Shown here: piece after piece, positions 31,408-39,671 of the stretch
Numbering within the stretch: position 1 is the first letter of the stretch
Layout of the letters: every line of letters begins with the position of its first letter
Source of the DNA: Candidatus Krumholzibacteriia bacterium
GTDB taxonomy: Bacteria > Krumholzibacteriota > Krumholzibacteriia > WVZY01 > JAKEHA01
Assembly (NCBI GenBank): GCA_029865265.1
Contig: JAOUHG010000003.1
Coordinates: forward strand, 107,464-171,463
Length of the DNA stretch: 64,000 bases
Direction: 5' to 3'
Program-made: the position numbers and the translations under genes
Notes under the pieces: generated by a model
The model's input: only the letters and a program-made list of their open reading frames with translations
Database searches by the model: none
Told to the model about the DNA's origin: nothing

Positions 31408-32598
31408 CTAGCGGTCGTTGCCGGCCGCGCGTGCGTTTTTGCGTTCCTGAATCCAGCTGCGCGTCTGCGCGTCGGCTTCCAGAACATCCTGTAGTGTTTC
31501 GACCGGCCGCACCCCCATGGCGTCCAGCGCGGATGCGATCACGTCTGCGATGCCGCCGTAGGGCAGACTTCCCTCCAGAAAGGACGACACCGCCACCTCG
31601 TTGGCGGCGCTCAGCACCGCCGGGGCGGTCCCCCCCGCCAGCGCCGCGCGGCGCGCCAGCTGAAAGCACGGGTAGCGGGCCTCGTCGACGGGCGCGAACG
31701 TGAGTTCGGGAAACTCGAGAACACTCGCCCCCAGATCCGAGCGCAGCCGTTTCGGATAGGACAGCGCGTACAGGATCGGCAGCCGCATGTCAGGCTTGGA
31801 CATCTGCGCCAGCATGGATCCGTCGACAAACTGAACGATCGAATGCACGATGGACTGCGGGTGAATGACCACGTCGATCTGCGACAGCGGAAAACCGAAG
31901 AGCCAGTGCGCTTCGATCACCTCGAGTCCCTTGTTCATCAAGGTGGCGCTGTCCACCGTGATCTTGGCCCCCATGCGCCACGTGGGATGCGCCAGGACGT
32001 CCTCCACCGATACGTCGGCCAGGGTTTCCGGGTTCCGGTCCCGCAACGACCCGCCCGACGCGGTGAGGATCACACGGGCGACGTCGCCTTTCACCGTCCC
32101 CGCGAGGCACTGGGCGATGGCCACGTGCTCGCTGTCGATGGGGATCAGTCCCACCCCCGCCCGCTCCGCGGCGCGCACCAGCAACTCGCCACCCGCCACG
32201 ATGGATTCCTTGTTGGCGATCGCCACAGGGATGCCCGCGTCCAGCGCGGCCAGGGTGGGGGCCAGCCCCACGAATCCCACGAGCGCGTTGACCACCAGGT
32301 CCGTGCCACCGGCACCCGCGAGCTCCAGCAGGGCGCCTTCGGTATAGCCCACGCAGCGGCCGCGAACCGCCGCATCCGCCTCGATTTCGGCGCGCGCCCC
32401 GGGGTCGGTGACGACCACCCGCGCGGCGGGGTGATCGCCCGCCTGCGCCCTCAGGAGCGCGACGTTGCGGTGGGCGGCAAGGCCCACCACCTCGAACGCA
32501 TCGGGATGCCTGCGCACCACGTCGAGCACGTTCCGGCCGATGGAGCCGGTCGAACCGAGGACAACCACCTTCTTGCGAGACAAAGCCGCTCCCTGCAA
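31408..32598 (-). CDS. dxr: 1-deoxy-D-xylulose 5-phosphate reductoisomerase
   Basis: 396 residues, standard length. It converts DXP to MEP with NADPH in the first committed step of the non-mevalonate isoprenoid pathway. NADPH-binding GSTGSIGRNVLD lies at residues 15-26; ANKESIVAGG, the metal-binding DSEH and LTASGGSLRD follow. The tail (from about residue 310) has the expected helical cap. It lies 6 bases after cdsA and 11 before rseP. With uppS it links isoprenoid supply to undecaprenyl phosphate. Confidence 0.95.
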   Translation of the reverse strand: MQGAALSRKKVVVLGSTGSIGRNVLDVVRRHPDAFEVVGLAAHRNVALLRAQAGDHPAARVVVTDPGARAEIEADAAVRGRCVGYTEGALLELAGAGGTDLVVNALVGFVGLAPTLAALDAGIPVAIANKESIVAGGELLVRAAERAGVGLIPIDSEHVAIAQCLAGTVKGDVARVILTASGGSLRDRNPETLADVSVEDVLAHPTWRMGAKITVDSATLMNKGLEVIEAHWLFGFPLSQIDVVIHPQSIVHSIVQFVDGSMLAQMSKPDMRLPILYALSYPKRLRSDLGASVLEFPELTFAPVDEARYPCFQLARRAALAGGTAPAVLSAANEVAVSSFLEGSLPYGGIADVIASALDAMGVRPVETLQDVLEADAQTRSWIQERKNARAAGNDR

Positions 32599-32604
32599 CG
32601 TAAC

Positions 32605-33489
32605 CTATTGAAAAATCACGAACTTGAGGAAGTAGTATATGAGAGGCACCGTGAAGAGTAAACTATCAAATCGGTCCAGGACCCCGCCATGGCCCGAGAT
32701 AATCCGGCCCGAGTCCTTCACTTCCGCGTCCCGCTTGAGCATCGACTCAAACAGGTCCCCGAGCAGCCCCACCAGGGAGGCGAGCGCACCGACGGCAATG
32801 GCCCGCGCGGCGTCGAGGTACGGCGCGAAGGTCACCGACGCAATCCAGCCCGCCAGCGCACCGAACGCCATCCCGCCCAGGGCTCCTTCCCACGTCTTGT
32901 TGCGCGATACCCGCGTGAGCAACGGCGTCCTCCCCAGCAGGCTCCCCACCGCGAAGGCGCCGGTATCCGACGCCCATGTCACCATGAACGCGAGGAATAC
33001 GAACGACGCGCCCTCGCTGTACGGCAACCCCACCAGCCGCGGCAGTTCGCGCAGCAGGATCATGTGGGAGGCCAGAAACGCCACGTAGATCACGCCGAAC
33101 ACGGTGGTGGAAACGTGATAGACGGCCAGGCGCCCGTCGCGCCGGGTCAGCTCCAGCCCCATCAGGGCGATCACCACGAAGGTCAGGAAGAAATTCGCGT
33201 AGAGACCGCTGCGGAAGTAGTAGTACGTCGAGAGCGTGACGCCGCACAACACGCCGATGCCACGGTAGGGCTGAATGCCCTTCTTGCGCATCATCCCGTA
33301 GAACTCGAGCATGCCCAGCACGATCACCAGGTCGACGAAGGCCAGGAACGCGTAGCCGCCCATGCGCGTGACCACGATGAAGGCGGGAATGAACCACGCG
33401 CCGGTGGCGATGCGCCGCGCGGTGGTGCGCCGGTACCAGGCTGCCGGCGGCGTCGGGGCGGCCGTGTTCGGGTCAGGCGTGGAGTCCAT
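32605..33489 (-). CDS. cdsA: Phosphatidate cytidylyltransferase
   Basis: 294 residues with about eight membrane helices. It makes CDP-diacylglycerol from phosphatidate and CTP for phospholipid synthesis. The family signature is intact near the C-terminus: ESMLKRDAEVKDSG followed by GHGGVLDRFDSLL. TWEGALGGMAFGALAGW is also typical. The start overlaps the uppS stop by 17 bases. An N-terminal Thr/Pro-rich tail of 20 residues precedes the first helix. Confidence 0.94.
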   Translation of the reverse strand: MDSTPDPNTAAPTPPAAWYRRTTARRIATGAWFIPAFIVVTRMGGYAFLAFVDLVIVLGMLEFYGMMRKKGIQPYRGIGVLCGVTLSTYYYFRSGLYANFFLTFVVIALMGLELTRRDGRLAVYHVSTTVFGVIYVAFLASHMILLRELPRLVGLPYSEGASFVFLAFMVTWASDTGAFAVGSLLGRTPLLTRVSRNKTWEGALGGMAFGALAGWIASVTFAPYLDAARAIAVGALASLVGLLGDLFESMLKRDAEVKDSGRIISGHGGVLDRFDSLLFTVPLIYYFLKFVIFQ

Positions 33490-34219
33490 AGCGGCGATCG
33501 CGTGACTGGTAGGCGCGGATGCCCTCCATGAGGTCCGCTTCGGTGAAGTCCGGCCACAGCACGTCGGTCACCCATATCTCCGCGTAGGCGATCTGCCACA
33601 GGAGGAAATTGGAGACGCGCAGTTCCCCGCTGGTGCGGATGAGCAGGTCCGGGTCGGGGAGGGCAGGGTCGTAGAGGCAGTCGTGAAACGCCGCCTCGTC
33701 GACCTGTCCGGCGGTGACCTCGCCGGACGCGATGCGCCCGGCCAGCCTGGCGGCCGCATCCACGATCTCCGCGCGGCCACCGTAGCTCAGTGCGAGGGTG
33801 AGCCGCAGCCCGGTGTTGCTGGAAAGGCGTTCGATGGTTTCGGCAAGGGTGCGGCGGGTCGACTGCGGCAACATGTCGAGACGGCCGATGGCGTTCAGCC
33901 GCACGTTGTTCTGGTTGAGTTCGAGCTCTTCACGCCGCAACACCTCTTCCAGAACCAGCATGAGGCCGTTTACCTCGGCGCGTGGGCGGTTCCAGTTCTC
34001 CAGCGAGAATGTGTAGAGGGTGAGGTGTTCGATCCCGATGCGGGCGCAGGCGCGCACGCACTTGCGCACCGGCTCCGTTCCCGCCTTGTGACCCGCCAGC
34101 CGGGGCAGGCGCCGCTTCTTTGCCCAGCGGCCGTTGCCGTCCATGATGACGGCGATGTGTCGGGGCAGGTTCTCCGCGCCCTTGAGCGCCTCGATCTGGA
34201 CGTCGATGTCGTTAGCCAT
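33473..34219 (-). CDS. uppS: Isoprenyl transferase (undecaprenyl diphosphate synthase)
   Basis: 248 residues from the ATG at 34219 (MANDIDVQ); a GTG at 34228 would add three residues. A cis-prenyltransferase that extends farnesyl-PP to the C55 carrier for peptidoglycan and O-antigen. The catalytic Asp is in HIAVIMDGNGRWA (near residue 28), followed by GHKAGTEPVR and LYTFSLENWNRP; the C-terminal isopentenyl-PP site DLLIRTSGELRVSNFLLWQ is intact. It sits between frr and cdsA in the common bacterial order. Confidence 0.95.
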   Translation of the reverse strand: MANDIDVQIEALKGAENLPRHIAVIMDGNGRWAKKRRLPRLAGHKAGTEPVRKCVRACARIGIEHLTLYTFSLENWNRPRAEVNGLMLVLEEVLRREELELNQNNVRLNAIGRLDMLPQSTRRTLAETIERLSSNTGLRLTLALSYGGRAEIVDAAARLAGRIASGEVTAGQVDEAAFHDCLYDPALPDPDLLIRTSGELRVSNFLLWQIAYAEIWVTDVLWPDFTEADLMEGIRAYQSRDRRYGLHA

Positions 34220-34272
34220 GCATTCCACGCCGCGGCGGGCTCAACGGTTCTGTTGTGCCGGAGCCGCGTTCG

Positions 34273-34830
34273 TCACAACTCGAGGACTTCCTTCTCCTTG
34301 GCCGCGACCGCGTCGTCCACCCGCTTCACGAACTGATCGGTGAGCTTCTGGATGGCGTCCTGCCGCGTGTGCATCTCGTCCTGCGACAGTTCATGCTCCT
34401 TCTCGAGCTTCTTGAGCTTCTCGTTGGCGTCACGGCGCACGTTGCGCACCGCCACTTTGGCGTCCTCGCCGATTCTCTTTACCACCTTGACCAGATCACG
34501 GCGACGTTCCTCGGTGAGCGCGGGAATGGGCAGGCGGATCAGCGACCCGTCGTTCTGCGGGTTCAACCCCAGGTCGGACGCCTGGATGGCCTTCTCGATC
34601 TCCCCCATCGTGGAGCGGTCCCACGGCTGGATGGCCAGCGTGCGCGGGTCCGGCACGGAAATGTTGGCAACCTGCTTGAGGGGAACGCTCTGGCCGTAGT
34701 ACTGCACGCGAATCACGTCCAGGATGGCCGGGCTGGCCTTGCCGGTGCGGATGCCGGAGAGCTCGTGGATGAGGTTCTCCAGCGTCTTGCCCATGTGCTC
34801 TTCGGTCTTCTTGTAGTGCTCGTCCAGCAT
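34273..34830 (-). CDS. frr: Ribosome recycling factor
   Basis: 185 residues, exactly family length. It splits post-termination ribosomes with EF-G. The three-helix bundle and hinge are visible: the N-terminal helix EHMGKTLENLIHELSGIRTGKA, the domain II strand VQYYGQSVPLKQVANISVPDPRTLAIQPWD, and the long C-terminal helices rich in Lys/Glu. It starts 15 bases after the pyrH stop. Confidence 0.96.
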   Translation of the reverse strand: MLDEHYKKTEEHMGKTLENLIHELSGIRTGKASPAILDVIRVQYYGQSVPLKQVANISVPDPRTLAIQPWDRSTMGEIEKAIQASDLGLNPQNDGSLIRLPIPALTEERRRDLVKVVKRIGEDAKVAVRNVRRDANEKLKKLEKEHELSQDEMHTRQDAIQKLTDQFVKRVDDAVAAKEKEVLEL

Positions 34831-34845
34831 AACTCGCCTCCAAAC

Positions 34846-35559
34846 TCAGGAAACAGTCGTTCCAACCGGTTCGCCACGTACGGCGCGCATCAGGTTGTTG
34901 TCACCCGTCAGCTTGAATACGATGATTGGCAGCTTGTTCTCCATGCAAAGTGAAATCGCGGTCGCGTCCATCACCCGCAGCCGGCGATTCAACACGTCGA
35001 TGTAGGAGAGCGTATCGAAACGCTTGGCGCCGGGGTCCTTGAGCGGATCGCCGTCGTAGACGCCGTCGACCTTGGTGCCCTTCATGACCACGTCCGCCTC
35101 GATCTCGATGGCGCGCAACGCGGCGGCGGTGTCGGTGGTGAAGTAGGGGTTGCCGGTCCCGCCGGCGAAGATGACGATGCGGCCCTTCTCCAGGTGCCGG
35201 ATGGCGCGCCGCTTGATGTAGGGCTCCGCGAGCTGCTCCATCTTGATGGCGGTCAGCACCCGGGTGTCCACGCCGGCGTGCTCGAGCGCGCTCTGAAACG
35301 CGAGCGCGTTGATCACCGTGGCCAGCATGCCCATGTAGTCCGCGGTGACGCGGTCGATGCCGTTCTCGCTGCCCGTGCTGCCGCGCAGGATATTGCCGCC
35401 GCCGATGACGAGTCCGACCTCGATGCCGGCCGCCTTGACCTCGGCAATCTGCTTCGAGTACGAGGCGAGCTTGTCGAAATCGATGCCGCCCCCGTCGTCG
35501 CGGGCGAGAATCTCACCGCTGAACTTGAGCAGGATCCTCTGGAACCTTGTCTCGTTCAG
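34846..35559 (-). CDS. pyrH: UMP kinase, probably starting at CTG
   Basis: 237 residues if read from the CTG at 35559, which is the family length. It phosphorylates UMP to UDP. Motifs are LLKFSGE (near residue 10), [28 protein letters not shown] and the [16 protein letters not shown] loop. No ATG or GTG lies near the expected start. The CTG is preceded by GGAGG (35571-35567) with an ideal seven-base gap, and no in-frame standard start follows until well inside the domain. A TTG at 35610 is possible but would add 17 non-homologous residues inside tsf. Confidence 0.88.
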   Translation of the reverse strand: MNETRFQRILLKFSGEILARDDGGGIDFDKLASYSKQIAEVKAAGIEVGLVIGGGNILRGSTGSENGIDRVTADYMGMLATVINALAFQSALEHAGVDTRVLTAIKMEQLAEPYIKRRAIRHLEKGRIVIFAGGTGNPYFTTDTAAALRAIEIEADVVMKGTKVDGVYDGDPLKDPGAKRFDTLSYIDVLNRRLRVMDATAISLCMENKLPIIVFKLTGDNNLMRAVRGEPVGTTVS

Positions 35560-35575
35560 GACGGTACCTCCGGCG

Positions 35576-36169
35576 CTACTGGCCGAGTTGGAAGCGAGCG
35601 AAGCGAGCAACCCTGATGTTCTCGCCCAGTTTTGCGATGGCCTCGTTGACCAGGTCGCTGACCCTCTTGTCGTTGTCGCGCACGTACACCTGATCCAACA
35701 GCGCCGCCTCGGCAAAGAACTTCTCGATGCGTCCATGGACGATCTTCTCCGCCACGGCGGCGGGCTTGCCCTCCTCGATGGCCTGCGCGTGGAATACCTG
35801 GCGCTCCTTCTCGACGATGGCGGCGGGGATGTCCTCGCGCCCCACGCCCAGGGGTGCCGCGGCGGCGATATGCATGGCGATGTTGCGCACCAGGTCCTGG
35901 AACTCGTCGGTGCGGGCCACGAAGTCGGTTTCGCAGTTGACCTCGACCAGCACGCCGATGCGGTTGCCGGGGTGAATGTAGGACAGCACCAGCCCCTCGC
36001 TGGCCTCGCGACCCGCGGCCTTGGCCGCCTTGGACAGCCCGTGAACGCGCAGGAACTCGATCGCCTTCTCGACGTCGCCCGCGCTCTCCGAGAGCGCCTT
36101 CTTGCAATCCATCATGCCGGCCCCGGTGCGCTCGCGCAGCTCCTTGACCATTCCCGCACTGATTTCCAT
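35576..36169 (-). CDS. tsf: Translation elongation factor Ts
   Basis: 197 residues from the second of two tandem ATGs (36172, 36169); GGAGGAA is best spaced for the second. The short form lacks the C-terminal coiled-coil module of E. coli EF-Ts. It recycles EF-Tu-GDP. The N-terminal domain [17 protein letters not shown] and the core [13 protein letters not shown] carry the nucleotide-exchange TDFV motif. It lies between rpsB and pyrH as in most bacteria. Confidence 0.95.
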   Translation of the reverse strand: MEISAGMVKELRERTGAGMMDCKKALSESAGDVEKAIEFLRVHGLSKAAKAAGREASEGLVLSYIHPGNRIGVLVEVNCETDFVARTDEFQDLVRNIAMHIAAAAPLGVGREDIPAAIVEKERQVFHAQAIEEGKPAAVAEKIVHGRIEKFFAEAALLDQVYVRDNDKRVSDLVNEAIAKLGENIRVARFARFQLGQ

Positions 36170-36194
36170 CATTTCCTCCGCACTGACCTTGTTG

Positions 36195-36950
36195 CTATGC
36201 AACGGACTTTGAGCCCGCCTCGTCGGTTGCCGGCTCGTCACCCGTCGAAATGTCCCGGCCCTCGCTGTAACGCGCGCGGCCTTCGATGCATGCATCCGCC
36301 ACGATCTTCGCGAACAGTCCGACGGCGCGCATGGCGTCGTCGTTTCCCGGAATCGGATAATCGACTTCGTCCGGGTCCGCGTTGCTGTCCACCACGCCCA
36401 CGATGGGAATGGACAGGCGCCGGGCTTCGTTGACGGCGTTCTGTTCCTTCTTGGTGTCCACGATGAACACCATGCCGGGCAGGTCGGTGAGTTTGCGCAC
36501 GCCACCCAGCGTTTTGAGAATGCGCTCCTTCTCCTTGGCCAGCCCCGAAGCTTCCTTCTTGGAGAACTGGGAGATGGTACCGTCGAGTTCAATCTTCTCG
36601 AGATACTCGAGACGGCCGAGGCTCTTGCGGACGGTATTGAAATTGGTGAGCGTCCCGCCCAGCCAGCGCTCGGTCACATACGGCATCCCACAGCGCATTG
36701 CCTCTTCGCAGATTGCAAACTTGGCCTGCGGCTTGGTGCCGACGAACAGTACCATGCGCCCCTGCAACGACACCTCGCGGATGGCGTCGCGCGCGCGAAC
36801 GATGCACTCGAGAGACTTCTCGAGGTCGATGATGTGGATGCCGTTCTTCTCGGTGAACAGGAAAGGCTTCATCTTGGGATTCCAGCGCTTGGTCTGGTGG
36901 CCAAAATGAACGCCCGCTTCGAGCAGTTCTTGCAGGGTGACATCACCCAT
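36195..36950 (-). CDS. rpsB: Small ribosomal subunit protein S2
   Basis: 251 residues from the ATG at 36950, preceded by AAGGGGG. Typical S2 features: LLEAGVHFGHQTKRWNPKM at the start, YVTERWLGGTLTNF (near residue 90), and DLPGMVFIVDTKKEQNAVNEAR with GVVDSNADPDEVDYPIPGNDDA later. The C-terminal 20 residues are an acidic, variable tail. First gene of the tsf-pyrH-frr-uppS-cdsA-dxr-rseP series. The 191 bases upstream contain a strong hairpin that may serve as leader or attenuator. Confidence 0.96.
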   Translation of the reverse strand: MGDVTLQELLEAGVHFGHQTKRWNPKMKPFLFTEKNGIHIIDLEKSLECIVRARDAIREVSLQGRMVLFVGTKPQAKFAICEEAMRCGMPYVTERWLGGTLTNFNTVRKSLGRLEYLEKIELDGTISQFSKKEASGLAKEKERILKTLGGVRKLTDLPGMVFIVDTKKEQNAVNEARRLSIPIVGVVDSNADPDEVDYPIPGNDDAMRAVGLFAKIVADACIEGRARYSEGRDISTGDEPATDEAGSKSVA

Positions 36951-37062
36951 AGTAGGACCCCCTTGGATCTCGGTTGAGCCTCCACCGCGCTGGATCGCCG
37001 ACCCCATCCTGGATGGAGCACCGGGGCAACCCGCTCGGGGCGCGGTGTGTGTGATAACGAAC

Positions 37063-37078
37063 GCGCCGCTCGCGGCGC
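37063..37078 (-). terminator. Perfect hairpin between rpsI and rpsB
   Basis: A 16-base perfect palindrome (six-pair stem with a four-base CGAG loop, or longer with a shorter loop). On the minus strand it is followed by GTTCGTTATC, a weak U-rich tail. It could terminate the rplM-rpsI transcript or form part of an S2-responsive rpsB leader. Apart from this hairpin I see nothing else convincing in 36951-37141. Confidence 0.4.
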
Positions 37079-37141
37079 ATCCTTACTGACGACCTGGATT
37101 CGATGGTTGAGAAACGAGCGGCGCGGGCCGTTCCCGGGCGA

Positions 37142-37558
37142 CTAACGCTTCGAGAACTGGAACCGCTTGCGACGACCCGCGAGGCCGTACTTCTTGCGCT
37201 CCTTCATCCGCGGATCGCGGGTGAGAAGGCCGCGGGCCTTGAGCATCGGATGAAACCGTTCGTCGAGCTTGATCAGGGCACGCGCAATCCCCAGCCGGAC
37301 GGCGCCCGCCTGGCCGGTTATCCCGCCACCGTCGGCCGTGGCCTCGATGTCGTACCGGTCCGTCGACTCGGTCGCTTCCAGCGGCTCCCGAACCGAAAGC
37401 ACCAACGTCTCGCGGCCGAAGTATTCGGTGAGTCCGCGTCCGTTGACGGTGATCTTGCCTTCTCCGGGCCGGACAAACACACGCGCAACCGCCTCTTTGC
37501 GGCGTCCGACCGCCCCAATCAACGCGGCCTTGGCCGCTTCCTGCTTCTTTGTCACCAT
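37142..37558 (-). CDS. rpsI: Small ribosomal subunit protein S9
   Basis: 138 residues ending in the diagnostic tail [17 protein letters not shown], which reaches the P-site t[29 protein letters not shown] near the start and [19 protein letters not shown] are S9 signatures. It follows rplM after 38 bases, the near-universal L13-S9 pair. Confidence 0.97.
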   Translation of the reverse strand: MVTKKQEAAKAALIGAVGRRKEAVARVFVRPGEGKITVNGRGLTEYFGRETLVLSVREPLEATESTDRYDIEATADGGGITGQAGAVRLGIARALIKLDERFHPMLKARGLLTRDPRMKERKKYGLAGRRKRFQFSKR

Positions 37559-37596
37559 GTCGATAATCCGTCTTTCCGTGTCACCGTATCCGGTGC

Positions 37597-38034
37597 CTAG
37601 TAACCCGTCGGCGGCATCGTGCCGGGCCGCTGCGCCGCGTGCGGATGCTCGGGGCCCGAGTAGACCCGCAGCTTCTTGAGCATGCGGCGACCCAGCCGGG
37701 TGCTGGGAAGCATCTTGCGCACCGCGGTACGAACGACGGCGGTCGGATCCTTGTCGATCACCTCGCGCATCGTGCGAACCTTGAGCCCCCCGGGATATCC
37801 GGAGAAGCGGTAGTAGAGTTTCTTCTCGCGCTTGGCCCCGCTGATGTAGATCTTGTCGGCGTTTATGACCACGACGTGATCGCCCAGCGAGAGATGCGGC
37901 GAGAACTCCGGGCGGTGTTTGCCGCGCAGTACATTGGCAATCTCACAGGCGAGCCGGCCCAGGGGACGGTTGGTGGCATCCACCACGTACCACGTCTCCT
38001 TGATATCGGCACCCTTGACTGTATGTGTCTTCAT
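37597..38034 (-). CDS. rplM: Large ribosomal subunit protein L13
   Basis: 145 residues from the ATG at 38034 (MKTHTVK); an ATG at 38040 adds two residues and is better spaced from GGGTGA. Conserved features are [58 protein letters not shown] and the tail [14 protein letters not shown]. It lies behind its own promoter with a short structured leader and forms an operon with rpsI. Confidence 0.96.
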   Translation of the reverse strand: MKTHTVKGADIKETWYVVDATNRPLGRLACEIANVLRGKHRPEFSPHLSLGDHVVVINADKIYISGAKREKKLYYRFSGYPGGLKVRTMREVIDKDPTAVVRTAVRKMLPSTRLGRRMLKKLRVYSGPEHPHAAQRPGTMPPTGY

Positions 38035-38053
38035 GAACATGCTTGATTCACCC

Positions 38054-38090
38054 GCGCTTAGAGCGCACACCCCTCCCCGTCTCTCCGGGG
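38054..38090 (-). promoter_or_regulatory. Structured leader of rplM (candidate L13/S9 autoregulatory element)
   Basis: Within the roughly 55-base 5' untranslated region, two small hairpins are visible: CCCCG/CGGGG (38090-38086 with 38079-38075, six-base loop) and GCGCT/AGCGC (38066-38062 with 38058-38054, three-base loop). The second ends 14 bases before the ATG at 38040. Ribosomal protein leaders of this kind often bind their own product; here that is an inference. Confidence 0.4.
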
Positions 38091-38102
38091 GAAAGTCTGC
38101 AA

Positions 38103-38131
38103 GATATACCAGCCTGCGGGGCCCCCGTCAA
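38103..38131 (-). promoter_or_regulatory. Promoter of rplM-rpsI
   Basis: Minus strand: TTGACG (38131-38126), a 17-base spacer, TATATC (38108-38103). Transcription should begin near 38096. This is one of the clearest promoters in the window, as expected for ribosomal protein genes. Confidence 0.65.
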
Positions 38132-38147
38132 GCCCCTTTCCGGCGGT

Positions 38148-38161
38148 GCCGGGCCCCCGGC
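38148..38161 (-). terminator. GC hairpin just after actF
   Basis: The palindrome GCCGGGCCCCCGGC forms a five- to six-pair GC stem six bases past the actF stop. It has no U tract, so if it ends the respiratory operon it would do so with Rho or by pausing. It lies directly upstream of the rplM promoter. Confidence 0.35.
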
Positions 38162-38166
38162 CGCGC

Positions 38167-39240
38167 CTAGTGGCCCGTAGCAGCCACCGCCCCCTCGCCG
38201 GGCACCGGGTCCGCGACGTGGAGCAGGCTCTCGTGGGACCGCACGATGCTGGCGGTGAGCAGGGCCATCAGGCCCAGTTCGATCAGCAGCAGCGGAATGC
38301 TGACCACGGTCACCGGGGCCAGCATGAGCCAGTACTGGAGCACGACCCCCGAGATGACCACCAGGGCGAGCGCGGAAGTCACGGCGGGGATCGTCTTGTT
38401 CTTGCGCCGCAGGAGCACGGCGAACGGCACCATCCAGACCATGGCGAAGACGAGCCGGGCCACCAGCCAGTACGGGGTGTGGTAGCCGATACGCCGGGCC
38501 AGGTACGACGCCTCCTCGGGGATGTTGCCGTACCAGATCACGATGAGCTGGGAGAAGTAGAAGTAGGCCCAGAAGGTGGCGAACCCGAAGATCAGGCCGC
38601 CGATCGATTTCTGCACCAGCTTCGACGGGGCGTCGGCCCGCGAACGCCACGGGAAGATCACCAGCGCGAGCGTGCAGATGCCGGTGAGAAACGCACTCAC
38701 CGCCACGAACGCACCGAACAGGGTCGAGAACCACGGCTGCTCGATGGACATGAACCACTCGATGCCGATCATGCTGAGATGAGCCATGAACAGAATGACG
38801 TAGATCACGGCCCACACCCGCGCCCGCCTGTCGCCCCGCATCGCTCCGGCCAGGAACGTGCGCGCCACCAGGAACACCAGCGCGATCATGATCAGGTGGC
38901 GCACGATGAACAGCTTGGTGGTCAGCCACGTCCCCGGAACATGGGTCCACGGGTAGATACCCAGCTGGGGGATGTTCACCAGGAACAACAACCCCGCCGC
39001 GGGGATCACGAACTGCAGCGACGCCGCCCGCGAGAGCAGGGGGCGGTGCCAGTGACCGTCCGAGAGTTCCGCGCCCGCCATCAACACGATGGCCCCCTCG
39101 GCGATACCGAGGAACAGCGCCATGACGATGGTCAGCGTCCCCCCGGCGCCCGGCTCGAGCAGTGTCTCGGCGAGGAAGACGATGCCGGCAACCACCACGG
39201 ACGCGATCAACCAGCGGATTCCGTTGAGCTGGATCCCCAT
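38167..39240 (-). CDS. actF: Alternative complex III membrane subunit ActF (quinol:cytochrome c oxidoreductase)
   Basis: 357 residues with about ten membrane helices, related to the NrfD/PsrC-like fold of ActC. In alternative complex III, ActC and ActF form the membrane core for quinol oxidation and proton movement. Loop features include LVNIPQLGIYPWTHVPGTWLTTK and FWAYFYFSQLIVIWYGNIPEE, the latter typical of ActF. It starts two bases after the actD stop, so no room is left for an actE gene at the usual place. Last gene of the respiratory operon. Confidence 0.88.
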   Translation of the reverse strand: MGIQLNGIRWLIASVVVAGIVFLAETLLEPGAGGTLTIVMALFLGIAEGAIVLMAGAELSDGHWHRPLLSRAASLQFVIPAAGLLFLVNIPQLGIYPWTHVPGTWLTTKLFIVRHLIMIALVFLVARTFLAGAMRGDRRARVWAVIYVILFMAHLSMIGIEWFMSIEQPWFSTLFGAFVAVSAFLTGICTLALVIFPWRSRADAPSKLVQKSIGGLIFGFATFWAYFYFSQLIVIWYGNIPEEASYLARRIGYHTPYWLVARLVFAMVWMVPFAVLLRRKNKTIPAVTSALALVVISGVVLQYWLMLAPVTVVSIPLLLIELGLMALLTASIVRSHESLLHVADPVPGEGAVAATGH

Positions 39241-39242
39241 GG

Positions 39243-39671
39243 TCAGTCCTTCCTCACGTAGATCTCAAAACTGTCCACGAACTCGTCGCTGGAAATGATG
39301 GTCCGTACCCCCGGCATCCGCGAGCCCACCAGGAAGCCCAGGAACGACGAGAGCCCTCCAAACAGCACCATCAACTCGAACGCGATGACGGTGTAGGCGG
39401 GAATGCCCACGATGGGCTTGTTCCCCACCGGGAGAACCCAGTCGAGAGCCGTGAGCGACGTAAACAGGTAGCCGGTGGCCGCCCCGGCCAGACCGCCGAT
39501 CAGCGCGTAGGTACGGACGATGCTCGGCTTCATGTCGAGAATGTCCTCCGCGTGATGCACGGGGTGCGGCGCACGTATCTCGATGTTCTTCGGCTTGACC
39601 CCACTCTTCACCAGTTCCTCCAGCTTGTGAAGGAACTCGTGTTCGCTCTCAAAGACGAATTTCTCCGTCAA
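39243..39671 (-). CDS. actD: Alternative complex III subunit ActD (DUF3341)
   Basis: 142 residues from a TTG at 39671 that overlaps the actC stop (ATTGA) and has GGAGG eight bases upstream inside actC. A DUF3341 protein: an N-terminal ferredoxin-like part (EHEFLHKLEELVKSGVKPKNIEIRAPHPVHH) and two membrane helices (ALIGGLAGAATGYLF, YTVIAFELMVLFGGLSSFLGFL). It is a small peripheral membrane subunit of the complex. An in-frame extension upstream runs inside actC and is not used. Confidence 0.88.
   Translation of the reverse strand: MTEKFVFESEHEFLHKLEELVKSGVKPKNIEIRAPHPVHHAEDILDMKPSIVRTYALIGGLAGAATGYLFTSLTALDWVLPVGNKPIVGIPAYTVIAFELMVLFGGLSSFLGFLVGSRMPGVRTIISSDEFVDSFEIYVRKD

Noticed and set aside
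36951..37141. A tRNA or other small RNA gene between rpsI and rpsB
   Set aside because: I looked for a cloverleaf with a TTC arm and conserved loop bases and found none; only simple hairpins are present.
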